A stretch of 14,950 nucleotides of DNA, from NCBI GenBank assembly GCA_030640885.1, contig DAOWIN010000078.1:1-14950 (forward strand), written 5' to 3'. Below, one piece after another: positions 6,792 to 13,382 of the stretch. This DNA is from Candidatus Omnitrophota bacterium (lineage in GTDB: Bacteria; Omnitrophota; 4484-213). The notes below the pieces were generated by a model. That model made no database searches. It was given only the letters and a program-made list of their open reading frames with translations, and was not told the DNA's origin. Each line of letters starts with the position of its first letter. The stretch's first letter is position 1. Position numbers and translations under genes: made by a program.

Positions 6792-7562
6792 ATGAAAAAG
6801 AATAATAAGATTTTCCTGTTATTATTGGCGGGGGGTATATTTTTCTTTATCTCAACTGTTAAATCAGTTTATGCTGTTGAAATTTCAGTAGGAGCGAGTT
6901 ATACCGACTTTGAACTTTCTGGAAAGGCAAAATATAAGGGGACAAAAATAGATATTGAGAAGGATTTGGCCGTAGGAGGCAATAAATCTGCCGGGGGAAT
7001 TTTAAGGATAGATAGCGAAAGGCATCATCTTACCTTAGAATTTACATCTGTGGAATTCGGTGGCAGTAAGTCTATTAGCGAAGAATTTAAATTTAATGAC
7101 AAGACTTACACTGTCAATGCTCAGATAGATTCTAAATTAGAATATGACATTTTAGAGATTCAGTGCCACTACGATCTTTTAGACTTAGAAAATGAAATGC
7201 TGGGATTTTCTTTAGCGCCGCTTTTCAAGGTTGCGGTATATGATGCTGCTTTGAAGATTAAATCCAGCACCCTTGGATATGATGAGACCTACAGCGAAAT
7301 TTTGCCGCTTCCTACAGTTGGTCTTTTAACTCAGCTTAATTTTACTAAATATTTGAATTTCAGTGCTCAAGTGAACGGCATTGAATATGAGGGAAATAGT
7401 TATTTTGAATATAGAGCGCTGTTGGAGATAAAACCAATGGAAGGTTTTAGTATAGGTGTGGGGCATAAAGGTGTGAATATGGATTATTCCGATGGCGATG
7501 ATCTTTTGGATATGGATATTGAAGGTTTATTTGCTCAAGCAGTTTTATCTTATAAATTTTGA
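6792..7562 (+). CDS. outer-membrane beta-barrel protein (256 aa)
   Basis: Residues 1-28 form a signal peptide (basic MKKNNK, a long Leu/Phe/Ile core, cleavage after VYA). The mature 228 residues show regular amphipathic strands and end in SYKF, the C-terminal Phe of BAM-assembled barrels. No enzyme motif is visible. It may be a small porin-like or structural barrel; length suggests about 10-12 strands, a guess from size only. GGAGG at 6778-6782 is a well-placed ribosome site and fixes the ATG. The gene sits between tRNA-Val and tRNA-Asp and is not obviously co-transcribed with either. It shares the SYKF/TFKF-type ending with the protein at 3637-4434 but is not a clear paralogue. Confidence 0.8.
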   Translation: MKKNNKIFLLLLAGGIFFFISTVKSVYAVEISVGASYTDFELSGKAKYKGTKIDIEKDLAVGGNKSAGGILRIDSERHHLTLEFTSVEFGGSKSISEEFKFNDKTYTVNAQIDSKLEYDILEIQCHYDLLDLENEMLGFSLAPLFKVAVYDAALKIKSSTLGYDETYSEILPLPTVGLLTQLNFTKYLNFSAQVNGIEYEGNSYFEYRALLEIKPMEGFSIGVGHKGVNMDYSDGDDLLDMDIEGLFAQAVLSYKF

Positions 7563-7568
7563 AATCCC

Positions 7569-7644
7569 AATATCCAAAGAATTTTTTGGAAATTGGAAAT
7601 TGGTATTTATTGGATATTACCGAAAATTTCTTTGAAATTTTCGG
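7569..7644. repeat. nested inverted repeats between the outer-membrane gene and tRNA-Asp
   Basis: AATATCCA (7569-7576) pairs with TGGATATT (7611-7618) around a TTGGAAA-rich stretch. CCGAAAATTT (7620-7629) pairs perfectly with AAATTTTCGG (7635-7644), ending 2 nt before the tRNA. There is no T tail, so transcription termination is possible but not shown. Confidence 0.5.
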
Positions 7645-7646
7645 TT

Positions 7647-7723
7647 GGGGACGTAGCTCAACTGGTTAGAGTACTGGATTGTCGATCCAGGTGTTGCGGG
7701 TTCAAGTCCCGTCGTCCCCGCCA
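7647..7723 (+). tRNA. tRNA-Asp (anticodon GTC)
   Basis: Acceptor arm GGGGACG pairs with CGTCCCC, and the D-arm is GCTC/GAGT. The anticodon arm CTGGA/TCCAG has loop TTGTCGA (anticodon GTC), and the T-arm GCGGG/CCCGT has loop TTCAAGT. The discriminator is G and CCA is encoded. Confidence 0.97.
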
Positions 7724-7730
7724 TCCCTTC

Positions 7731-7899
7731 CAAATTTGCCCGAAGGGAAATTTGAGCCTGCGAGAGTGAGCGAAGCGAATGGACGCAGGATAAAGGTTTT
7801 TTGAAGGGAAATCTGTCCTGAACCTTGACGCTTTGGTCAGAGGTTCAGGATAAAGGTAAGGTTGCGCGAAGGCGAGAGCCGAAGACGCTGAAAGCGGCT
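7731..7899. repeat. block of GC-rich REP-like hairpins after tRNA-Asp
   Basis: Four stem-loops follow the tRNA. The first is a CAAATTT/AAATTTG stem with GCCC-GAA-GGG inside (7731-7754). The second is CCTGCG/CGCAGG with a 21-nt loop (7757-7789), part of the 36-bp inverted copy of 6672-6707. The third is CCTGAACCTTGAC paired across a bulged G (7817-7849). The fourth is AGCCG/CGGCT (7877-7899). The second and third are both followed by ATAAAGGT. The block fills the tRNA-Asp to HEPN interval; no gene is seen in it. Confidence 0.8.
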
Positions 7900-7944
7900 G
7901 GGGATAGATTCTATTTGTTTTTAACTTACGGAACAAAGTGAAAA

Positions 7945-8343
7945 ATGAAAAGGCTTACTAAAAAGTGGTTTGAGTATGCTGAGGCAAATTTAGAAGCGGC
8001 TGATGTTTTATTGAAATCTGGTAGGACGCATTGGTCGGATCAGGTTTGCGTTTATCATTGTCATCAATGCATTGAAAAAACTTTAAAAACAGTAATTGTG
8101 GAAAAAGAAGGGGAGCCCAAAAGAACACATAACTTAATTGTTTTACTTCAGGATACTGAAATACAATTATCCGAAGAATTCAAAAAATACATCGAGGAAT
8201 TAAATCCGCATTATCAACTCCCGCGTTATCCCGATACTCCTCATAAAGGCCCAATTTTCAGATACAATAAAAAGGTATCAAAGTATCATTTTGATAAAAC
8301 CAAAAAAATATTTCTATGGATAAAAAGGTCAATCCTAAAATAG
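7945..8343 (+). CDS. HEPN-domain protein of a HEPN/MNT pair
   Basis: This is a 132-residue, all-helical HEPN protein (PF05168-like). It opens KKWFEYAEANLEAADVLL, followed by HCHQCIEKTLK (38-48), THNL (61-64) and LPRYPD (92-97), the conserved string of small HEPN proteins encoded beside nucleotidyltransferases. RYPDTPH (94-100) formally fits the R-x4-6-H ribonuclease motif, but RYPD is also a general family feature, so toxicity is uncertain. The gene overlaps the nucleotidyltransferase gene by 28 bp, implying coupled translation. In characterised HEPN/MNT toxin-antitoxin pairs the HEPN partner is the RNase toxin and the MNT partner neutralises it, in some cases by adding nucleotides to it. The ribosome site is weak. 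Confidence 0.88.
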   Translation: MKRLTKKWFEYAEANLEAADVLLKSGRTHWSDQVCVYHCHQCIEKTLKTVIVEKEGEPKRTHNLIVLLQDTEIQLSEEFKKYIEELNPHYQLPRYPDTPHKGPIFRYNKKVSKYHFDKTKKIFLWIKRSILK

Positions 8344-8675
8344 TAGTTAAAGAATACCTAAAGAATATCCCGCGGAACATAAAAGTCAAAGGAGTTTTTT
8401 TATTCGGTGGTTATGCTACAGGCAAAGTTAGTAATGACAGTGATATTGATATAATTGTAATTTCTCCTAATTTTAAAAATATTAGTTTTATCAAAAGATT
8501 AGAAATGCTTTCTCATACACAAGGAGCAGCTAAAATTACTCGTTCAGTGCCAATGGATATTTTTGGCTATACTCCTGAAGAGTTCAAAAATATTGATAAA
8601 GAATCAATTGTAATGAGACGGGCAAAGAAGGAAGGAAAGATGATTTATGTTGACAAAACCAATGAATTAGATTAA
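8316..8675 (+). CDS. minimal nucleotidyltransferase (MNT), partner of the HEPN protein
   Basis: This is a 119-residue pol-beta-superfamily nucleotidyltransferase. The motif FLFGGYATG (28-36) is the G-S/G-Y loop, with Gly in place of the common Ser. SDIDIIV supplies D43 and D45, and VPMDIFGY supplies the third carboxylate D81, so the catalytic triad appears complete. It should transfer a nucleotide from NTP, probably to the HEPN partner, as the antitoxin half of the pair. The 28-bp overlap with the HEPN gene and the HEPN-first order support one functional unit. No regulator gene or terminator is seen nearby; a 19-bp tandem repeat starts 8 nt after the stop. Confidence 0.9.
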   Translation: MDKKVNPKIVVKEYLKNIPRNIKVKGVFLFGGYATGKVSNDSDIDIIVISPNFKNISFIKRLEMLSHTQGAAKITRSVPMDIFGYTPEEFKNIDKESIVMRRAKKEGKMIYVDKTNELD

Positions 8676-8683
8676 AAGTTATA

Positions 8684-8758
8684 AAGTTAATAGAGTTTAT
8701 TGAAGTTAATAGAGTTTATTGAAGTTAATGGAGTTAACCCAATAAACCCAATAAACCC
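8684..8758. repeat. 19-bp tandem repeat with inverted tail
   Basis: Two perfect units, AAGTTAATAGAGTTTATTG, lie at 8684-8702 and 8703-8721, and a diverged third at 8722-8740. AATAAACCC units follow. GTTTATTG (8714-8721) pairs with CAATAAAC (8740-8747), so the array can fold back on itself. It ends just before the ribosome site of the next gene. Confidence 0.8.
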
Positions 8759-8774
8759 AAACAGGAGGCGTAAG

Positions 8775-9428
8775 ATGAAAATGAATAAGGATAAGTTGTT
8801 AAAATTTAAGGGGGGCAGGAGATTATCTATAATTTTTCTTTTTCTTTTTCTGTCTTCTGTTTTCTGTCCTCTATCTTCTGTTACCGCCGACCAGATAAGA
8901 ATACGCACAATCATAACCCCTGTAGGTAGCCAGTCTGAGAAATGGGGAGCAAAGGGATTGATGGTTTGTATTGGGGGAGAGACAATATCTAACGGGGGAT
9001 GTGGATTTGGAATAAGTACTGGTGTAGATGCAAGCGGGGATCCAGTAGATTTTGAAGCCGACGATGTAGTTATTTTTGAAGATGATAATCCAGAGAATCA
9101 TCAATATGATGATGGGGATACAATCTATGCGGTGAATAAAATAGGCGGGGGAGATTATGTTCAGGGTGGTTTTTATGGATTATGTAAATACGGTATAAGA
9201 TTATACTGCGACCCCAAGTATAACTACAGTTATTGCGATACTGCCACTGATACTTCGGCTGGTGCTACTCCTTTTGACCCTGTTTCTCCAGCTACATGCA
9301 ATTGTATAACACGAGAGTGTGAATGTCCATCAGGTTTCAGCAGGCATGTGATTTATTACCAGTATTATTCGGGTCATGGGTGCGGCCACGGTGCGTGGTG
9401 GAAAAGAATAACCTGCATAAAAGATTGA
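8775..9428 (+). CDS. secreted Cys-rich protein of unknown function (217 aa)
   Basis: The ATG at 8775 has AGGAGG 6 nt upstream. A longer open frame from 8700 would run through the tandem repeat and bury the signal peptide, so it is rejected. Residues 1-38 form a signal peptide (basic start, FLFLFL core, cleavage after VTA). The mature part has 11 Cys, mostly in the second half (C-D-x-K, CNC, ECEC, GHGCGHG), many Gly, Asp and Tyr residues, and an acidic stretch (FEDDNPENHQYDDGD). The Cys content suggests disulphide bonds in the periplasm or outside the cell. No known domain is recognised. The signal-peptide core is encoded by a polypyrimidine, repeat-like tract (8833-8881). Its neighbours, an MNT upstream and a Fur-family regulator downstream, do not reveal its role. 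Confidence 0.75.
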   Translation: MKMNKDKLLKFKGGRRLSIIFLFLFLSSVFCPLSSVTADQIRIRTIITPVGSQSEKWGAKGLMVCIGGETISNGGCGFGISTGVDASGDPVDFEADDVVIFEDDNPENHQYDDGDTIYAVNKIGGGDYVQGGFYGLCKYGIRLYCDPKYNYSYCDTATDTSAGATPFDPVSPATCNCITRECECPSGFSRHVIYYQYYSGHGCGHGAWWKRITCIKD

Positions 9429-9461
9429 GAATGATTAGAGAGATTTATTCAGTATAAAGTA

Positions 9462-9887
9462 ATGCTTACTAAAGAAGAAAAATTTAATAGCTATCTCGTG
9501 TCCAAAGGATTGAAGTTTACCCCCGAGAGAAAGATTATTTTGCAAGAGGTTTTTTCTCTACGCAAGCACTTTAATGCCGACCAACTTTTTGAAAAGTTGC
9601 ATAAAAAAAATAAACAGATTTCTTTGGCAACGGTTTATCGTACCTTGCCTTTGTTAGTAGAAAGTGGTTTAATTGCTGAAACCTTGCGTTGTCAGGGCAG
9701 GGTTAGTTATGAGCAAATCTTTGGGCATCGGCACCACGACCATTTGGTTTGCATGAAGTGCGGTCGGGTTATTGAGTTTAGAGATGAAAAGATTGAAAAA
9801 TTGCAAGAAGAGGTTTGCAAGAAATACAATTTTAAGTCAGTGGAACATAAATTGGGAATTAAGGGCTATTGCAATAGATGTTTATGA
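9462..9887 (+). CDS. Fur-family metal-responsive transcriptional regulator (141 aa)
   Basis: The N-terminal winged helix runs about residues 8-80, with FTPERKIILQEV and the recognition region SLATVYRTLPLLVESGLI. The metal-binding part has GHRHHDHLVC (H89, H91, H92, D93, H94). Four Cys (C97, C100, C137, C140) form the structural zinc site found in Fur, PerR and Zur. Length is typical. Sequence alone does not separate Fur, PerR and Zur. It acts as a cytoplasmic dimeric repressor responding to iron, peroxide or zinc. The start lies 33 nt after the previous stop, with no good ribosome site. A weak Fur-box-like string at 9426-9440 is discussed under rejected items. Confidence 0.93.
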   Translation: MLTKEEKFNSYLVSKGLKFTPERKIILQEVFSLRKHFNADQLFEKLHKKNKQISLATVYRTLPLLVESGLIAETLRCQGRVSYEQIFGHRHHDHLVCMKCGRVIEFRDEKIEKLQEEVCKKYNFKSVEHKLGIKGYCNRCL

Positions 9888-9933
9888 TTTAACGTCTGCT
9901 CAATAGGTTTTTTAGGTATTTATATTATAAACA

Positions 9934-10521
9934 ATGGAATATGAGGTAAAATTTAAGCTGGAGAACAAAAAAGAGATACTGGATAAATTAAAAAGACTTA
10001 ATGCTCAAGATTTAGGAAAGAATAAAGAGATAGATATCTATCTTAATTTAGGGGAGAAAGTAGTAAGAATTCGGAAAATCGGCAAACAAGGGCTTATTAC
10101 TGTTAAAAGGATAATAAGAAAAAAAATTAGGGCAAAGGTAAGGAAGGAAACAGAAACAAGAGTTGAAAATGTAGATACTTTGATTGAGATTTTTAAAGGT
10201 TTAGGATTTTCTGAACTAAAAAGAAAAGAAAAAATAAGACATACATTTAGATTAGATAATATTTTGGTTCTGATAGACAAACTGCCTTTTATAGGATATT
10301 TTATAGAACTGGAGGGTGCCTCAGAAGCGGTTTTGAAAAAGGCCTCTAAAAAGCTGGACTTAGATTATAACAAGGCAAGCGGCGTTAGTTATGAAAACAT
10401 CTTTTTTAGCTATTGCATAAAGAATATTAAAAAGTTCAAGGGTTCAAGGATAAAAATTTTACCTCTTTTTAAAAATGAAAGAGAGTTCTTGTCCCAAACT
10501 TTCTCTACCAAAATCTGCTGA
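9934..10521 (+). CDS. CYTH-domain protein (class IV adenylate cyclase / triphosphatase type)
   Basis: The N-terminal EYEVKF gives the ExExK signature (E2, E4, K6) of CYTH tunnel enzymes. The tunnel's charged strands follow: VVRIRK, ITVKR, ETETRVEN, KEKIRHTFRL, ILVLIDKLPFIGYFIELEG. The pattern is closest to the CyaB/CthTTM group, whose members cleave triphosphates (inorganic triphosphate, thiamine triphosphate) or cyclise ATP; which one cannot be decided here. The fold ends near residue 160. The last 35 or so residues (IKNIKKFKGSRIKILPLF and on) are a basic tail not typical of the family, containing a tandem GTTCAAGG repeat in the DNA. No Shine-Dalgarno is visible; a TATATT at 9921-9926 would fit a leaderless start. 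Confidence 0.85.
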   Translation: MEYEVKFKLENKKEILDKLKRLNAQDLGKNKEIDIYLNLGEKVVRIRKIGKQGLITVKRIIRKKIRAKVRKETETRVENVDTLIEIFKGLGFSELKRKEKIRHTFRLDNILVLIDKLPFIGYFIELEGASEAVLKKASKKLDLDYNKASGVSYENIFFSYCIKNIKKFKGSRIKILPLFKNEREFLSQTFSTKIC

Positions 10522-10666
10522 AATTTATTTGTGGAGCGTTTGTTCAACAATGCAAACTACTATAAATATACCGCTGAAAATCTTACCATTAAACTAATAT
10601 TATCAGATATTTCTATCTTCTTATGCCAAACGATTCTGGAAAAGGGAAACCGCTATTTAAAAAAAT

Positions 10667-12406
10667 ATGCAAATAAAAACAGGATGGAGAAAGTTTTTAC
10701 ACTTTGCTAAGTTTCTTCTTCCTTACTGGAAGATAGAAATTCTGCTTATTGTTTTTTCTCAGCTGATCGTATATCTTGGTCTTGTGAACCCTTATCTCAG
10801 CAAGTTGGTTATAGATGAGGCTTATAAGAATCGAAATGTTAAACTTTTTATCCTTTTAGCCATCTTGGGAGGAGGCATCTTTCTGATAAGCGGGATAATC
10901 TCCGCTTTTAGCAATTACTATAGCCGTTATATAAAAAAGCGGGTAAATGTAGACATAAGCCAACTGGTGGTATCCCACATTCATTCTCTAGGGCTTGAAT
11001 TCTTTAAAAATACATCCCATAGCGAAAACTTATACAAGGTAAATTATGATATAGACAGAGTGACCAATCTAATAACAAGTGCGATTGAACAGGTGTTAAA
11101 ATTATTCCCCACGCTTATATTTACACTGGCTATTGTTTGGTTCCTGAACTGGCGCATGGCTCTTGCAGCATTTTTTTTAGGGATCTTTTTCTACATACAC
11201 GCCGCTTACTTTGCTAAGAGAAGGCGTCATATCCAGCACAAACTTATTAAACAGAACCAAGGGATATTTAGCCGCTTAAATGAGGTATTTTCGAAAATGC
11301 ACTTAGTGAAAGCGGCGGGTAAGGACAAATATGAAAGCAGAGTTTATTCAAAAGGTTTGCGGGAGGCGATGGCTACCTATTTTAAGGGCATAAAGATGGA
11401 GGTGTTGAGCGGTTCTACTTCCAATATGATAAATAAGATGATTATCGGAGCTATTAGCTTTTACGGCGGGTATCAGATAATCAAGGAAAATATGACATTG
11501 GGAACTCTGACTGCTATATTAGTATATCTGAGCAGAGTTGCCGGTTTCCACAATTCCTTGGCAAACCTCTTTCAGAATGTAAGCATGGGGCTCATTTCTT
11601 GCGATAGATTACAGGTTATCTTGGAAAAGAAAAAGGAGCAGTCCGAAGAGAAGGAAAGAATAATCCCAAAAGATTTTGGTCCCAATATAGTTTTTGAGGA
11701 TGTCTGTTTCTGTTATACTCCCAAAAAATATGTATTGAAGAATTTTAATATGCGTATTTTACCTAAGCAATGGATAGGGCTGGCGGGCGGTTCAGGTTGC
11801 GGCAAATCCACAGTACTTAACCTGCTCCTTGGGCTCTATTATCCTTTAACAGGGAGGATTTTGGCGGAGGGAATACCTATCCAGGATATAGATTTAAATT
11901 TTATAAGAGTTAATACAGCTGTAGTTCTCCAGGAACCCAATCTGTGGAATGCCAGCATTAGAGAGAATATTGTTTATTTTAATGCGGCTGCCAATGCAGG
12001 GGATATAGAAAGGGTAATAAATGAGGTTATGCTTACCAATACAATCAAGCAACAGCCAAAGGGTTTAGGGACTCAGTTGGGTGATGGGGCTTGTAAATTC
12101 TCAGAAGGTCAGAAGCAAAGATTGGCTTTGGCACGTGCCCTTTTGCATAGACCCAAACTTTTAATTCTAGATGAAGCCCTTTCCTTTGTTGATAATCAAA
12201 CTGTAATAGCCATATTGGAAAGAATAAAGAAGGATTATTCGCATATGGCTGTCTTAATCATTAGCCATAATTCTCAGGCAATAAAATATGCTGACAAGGT
12301 TGTATATATGAAACAAGATAGTTCTGTGCTTGAGGATAAACATAACAACTTGCTCAAGAACCCTGATTATCGCAAACTGTTTAACATTGAGCAAACTGAG
12401 ATTTGA
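10667..12406 (+). CDS. ABC exporter half-transporter (TMD-NBD, 579 aa)
   Basis: The N-terminal 320 residues are an exporter-type membrane domain with hydrophobic segments near 22-45, 58-82, 145-185 and 255-290. The nucleotide-binding domain follows: Walker A GGSGCGKST (374-382), Q-loop Q422 in LQEPNLW, signature FSEGQKQR (478-485, FSEGQ for LSGGQ), Walker B LLILDEA with E503, and switch H534. All catalytic residues are present, so it should act as an ATP-driven homodimer or heterodimer in the inner membrane. It has no peptidase C39 domain. Its tail overlaps the S26-GNAT gene on the other strand by 26 bp. Proximity to radical SAM-SPASM genes suggests export of a modified peptide, an inference from context. 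No ribosome site is visible before the ATG. Confidence 0.92.
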   Translation: MQIKTGWRKFLHFAKFLLPYWKIEILLIVFSQLIVYLGLVNPYLSKLVIDEAYKNRNVKLFILLAILGGGIFLISGIISAFSNYYSRYIKKRVNVDISQLVVSHIHSLGLEFFKNTSHSENLYKVNYDIDRVTNLITSAIEQVLKLFPTLIFTLAIVWFLNWRMALAAFFLGIFFYIHAAYFAKRRRHIQHKLIKQNQGIFSRLNEVFSKMHLVKAAGKDKYESRVYSKGLREAMATYFKGIKMEVLSGSTSNMINKMIIGAISFYGGYQIIKENMTLGTLTAILVYLSRVAGFHNSLANLFQNVSMGLISCDRLQVILEKKKEQSEEKERIIPKDFGPNIVFEDVCFCYTPKKYVLKNFNMRILPKQWIGLAGGSGCGKSTVLNLLLGLYYPLTGRILAEGIPIQDIDLNFIRVNTAVVLQEPNLWNASIRENIVYFNAAANAGDIERVINEVMLTNTIKQQPKGLGTQLGDGACKFSEGQKQRLALARALLHRPKLLILDEALSFVDNQTVIAILERIKKDYSHMAVLIISHNSQAIKYADKVVYMKQDSSVLEDKHNNLLKNPDYRKLFNIEQTEI

Positions 12407-13382
12407 TATTCGAACCCGTCTCTTTCAAAACCTCCCTTGCCTTATCCAGCAAAATTGAATTAAATCCCATTTCTCTATAACGAAGTCTGATATAAATATC
12501 GCCTATCCAAAAACCACTATGCGGACAGCAATCCTGCCTGTTTAAAATAGTTGCGTATCCTATGGATTTATTTTTAAATTTCATCACCAGATGAAAAAAA
12601 TCGGATTCTTTAAGTTTGGAAAAATCTGTTTTTTCGTTATCTTTCAAGGCTATACGGCGATATAATTGAGTTAATCTTTTATTAAAAAAGGGAATGGCTA
12701 ATTCAAAATTAAGATGCTGTCTTGTCATTATTGCAAGTTTTTTAGCCACTATTTTGTAAACATTAAAACTCTGGAGTTTAACCAAAACAACTCGCAATTT
12801 TTTTTTAAGTGAAGTGGTTAATTTAGACGATACTATTGCCTTTTTGTATAAAAGTTTATCCCGAGTTGTAGCCTTTCTTTTTTGTGTGGAAAATATTTCT
12901 CTCCCCCTTTTTACTCTTTCTATCTTGCCCAGTATATCCTCTTTAGGTATCTTTTCAGCGTTTTTAAGAGTGTTTTGTTTGCTGGTATCTGGTTTTGTTA
13001 AAAAATACTCTTTCCCATCTATGATTTGTTTATCTACGATGCGGTGAGCAAATAATTTATTTTGGCAACGATAGACCGGGATGTCGCCAATTTTTATATC
13101 CTCCGGGCAAACAGCCCTAACCTCCAAAACATCTCCTTTCTTTAAAGCAGGGAACATACACCAGCCAACGGCTTTGAACCTGAAAAATTTGCTTTTTAAA
13201 AGTTCGTTTTTCAATTCAAATAGGTCAATACAATTGCTTTTAGTCCACAATATTTTCCCCTTATCCATAAATTTATTGCCCATTGGTGCAACAGTATCAC
13301 AGCAAGGCAGCATATCTGAGTATTGCGAGCATAGTCTTTTGAGATTATCATTTCTACAGGGGCTTGTGCTTTTTGAGTTCAT
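12381..13382 (-). CDS. S24/S26 peptidase-like domain fused to a C-terminally short GNAT domain (333 aa)
   Basis: Residues 66-165 follow the S26 (signal peptidase) pattern: GWCMFPALKKGD (73-84), EDIKIGDIPVYR, LFAHRIVD (H113), LTKPDTSK (D132) and KEDILGKIERV. In the ER/archaeal type of S26 the triad is Ser-His-Asp; here the Ser position is C75 (TGT codon). Residues 235-333 resemble a GNAT acetyltransferase: FKNKSIGYATI, GFWIGDIYIRLRYREMGFNSILLDKA (in that order, the latter spanning the acetyl-CoA loop). The GNAT domain stops about 20-30 residues early. The N-terminal 45 residues are unusual, with four Cys (9, 18, 27, 28). The ATG overlaps the radical SAM stop (ATGA), so translation is coupled. 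Its likely role is processing or modifying the radical SAM product, but the Cys substitution leaves activity open. Confidence 0.8.
   Translation of the reverse strand: MNSKSTSPCRNDNLKRLCSQYSDMLPCCDTVAPMGNKFMDKGKILWTKSNCIDLFELKNELLKSKFFRFKAVGWCMFPALKKGDVLEVRAVCPEDIKIGDIPVYRCQNKLFAHRIVDKQIIDGKEYFLTKPDTSKQNTLKNAEKIPKEDILGKIERVKRGREIFSTQKRKATTRDKLLYKKAIVSSKLTTSLKKKLRVVLVKLQSFNVYKIVAKKLAIMTRQHLNFELAIPFFNKRLTQLYRRIALKDNEKTDFSKLKESDFFHLVMKFKNKSIGYATILNRQDCCPHSGFWIGDIYIRLRYREMGFNSILLDKAREVLKETGSNIKSQFAQC

Noticed and set aside
7658..7936. 92-aa antisense frame over tRNA-Asp and the hairpin block
   Set aside because: It contains the typical false tRNA-antisense string GRRDLNPQH and otherwise reads through repeat hairpins; it has no ribosome site or known domain.
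9426..9440. Fur-box-like TGAGAATGATTAGAG before the Fur-family gene
   Set aside because: It matches only 10 of 14 positions of the 7-1-7 consensus, with a poor right half, and overlaps the previous stop codon; chance is a fair explanation in AT-rich DNA.
10531..10710. 59-codon GTG frame between the CYTH gene and the exporter gene, a possible precursor peptide
   Set aside because: It has no ribosome site, overlaps the exporter start by 44 nt, lacks a leader/core pattern and matches no family I know. It would be worth revisiting if homologues appear.
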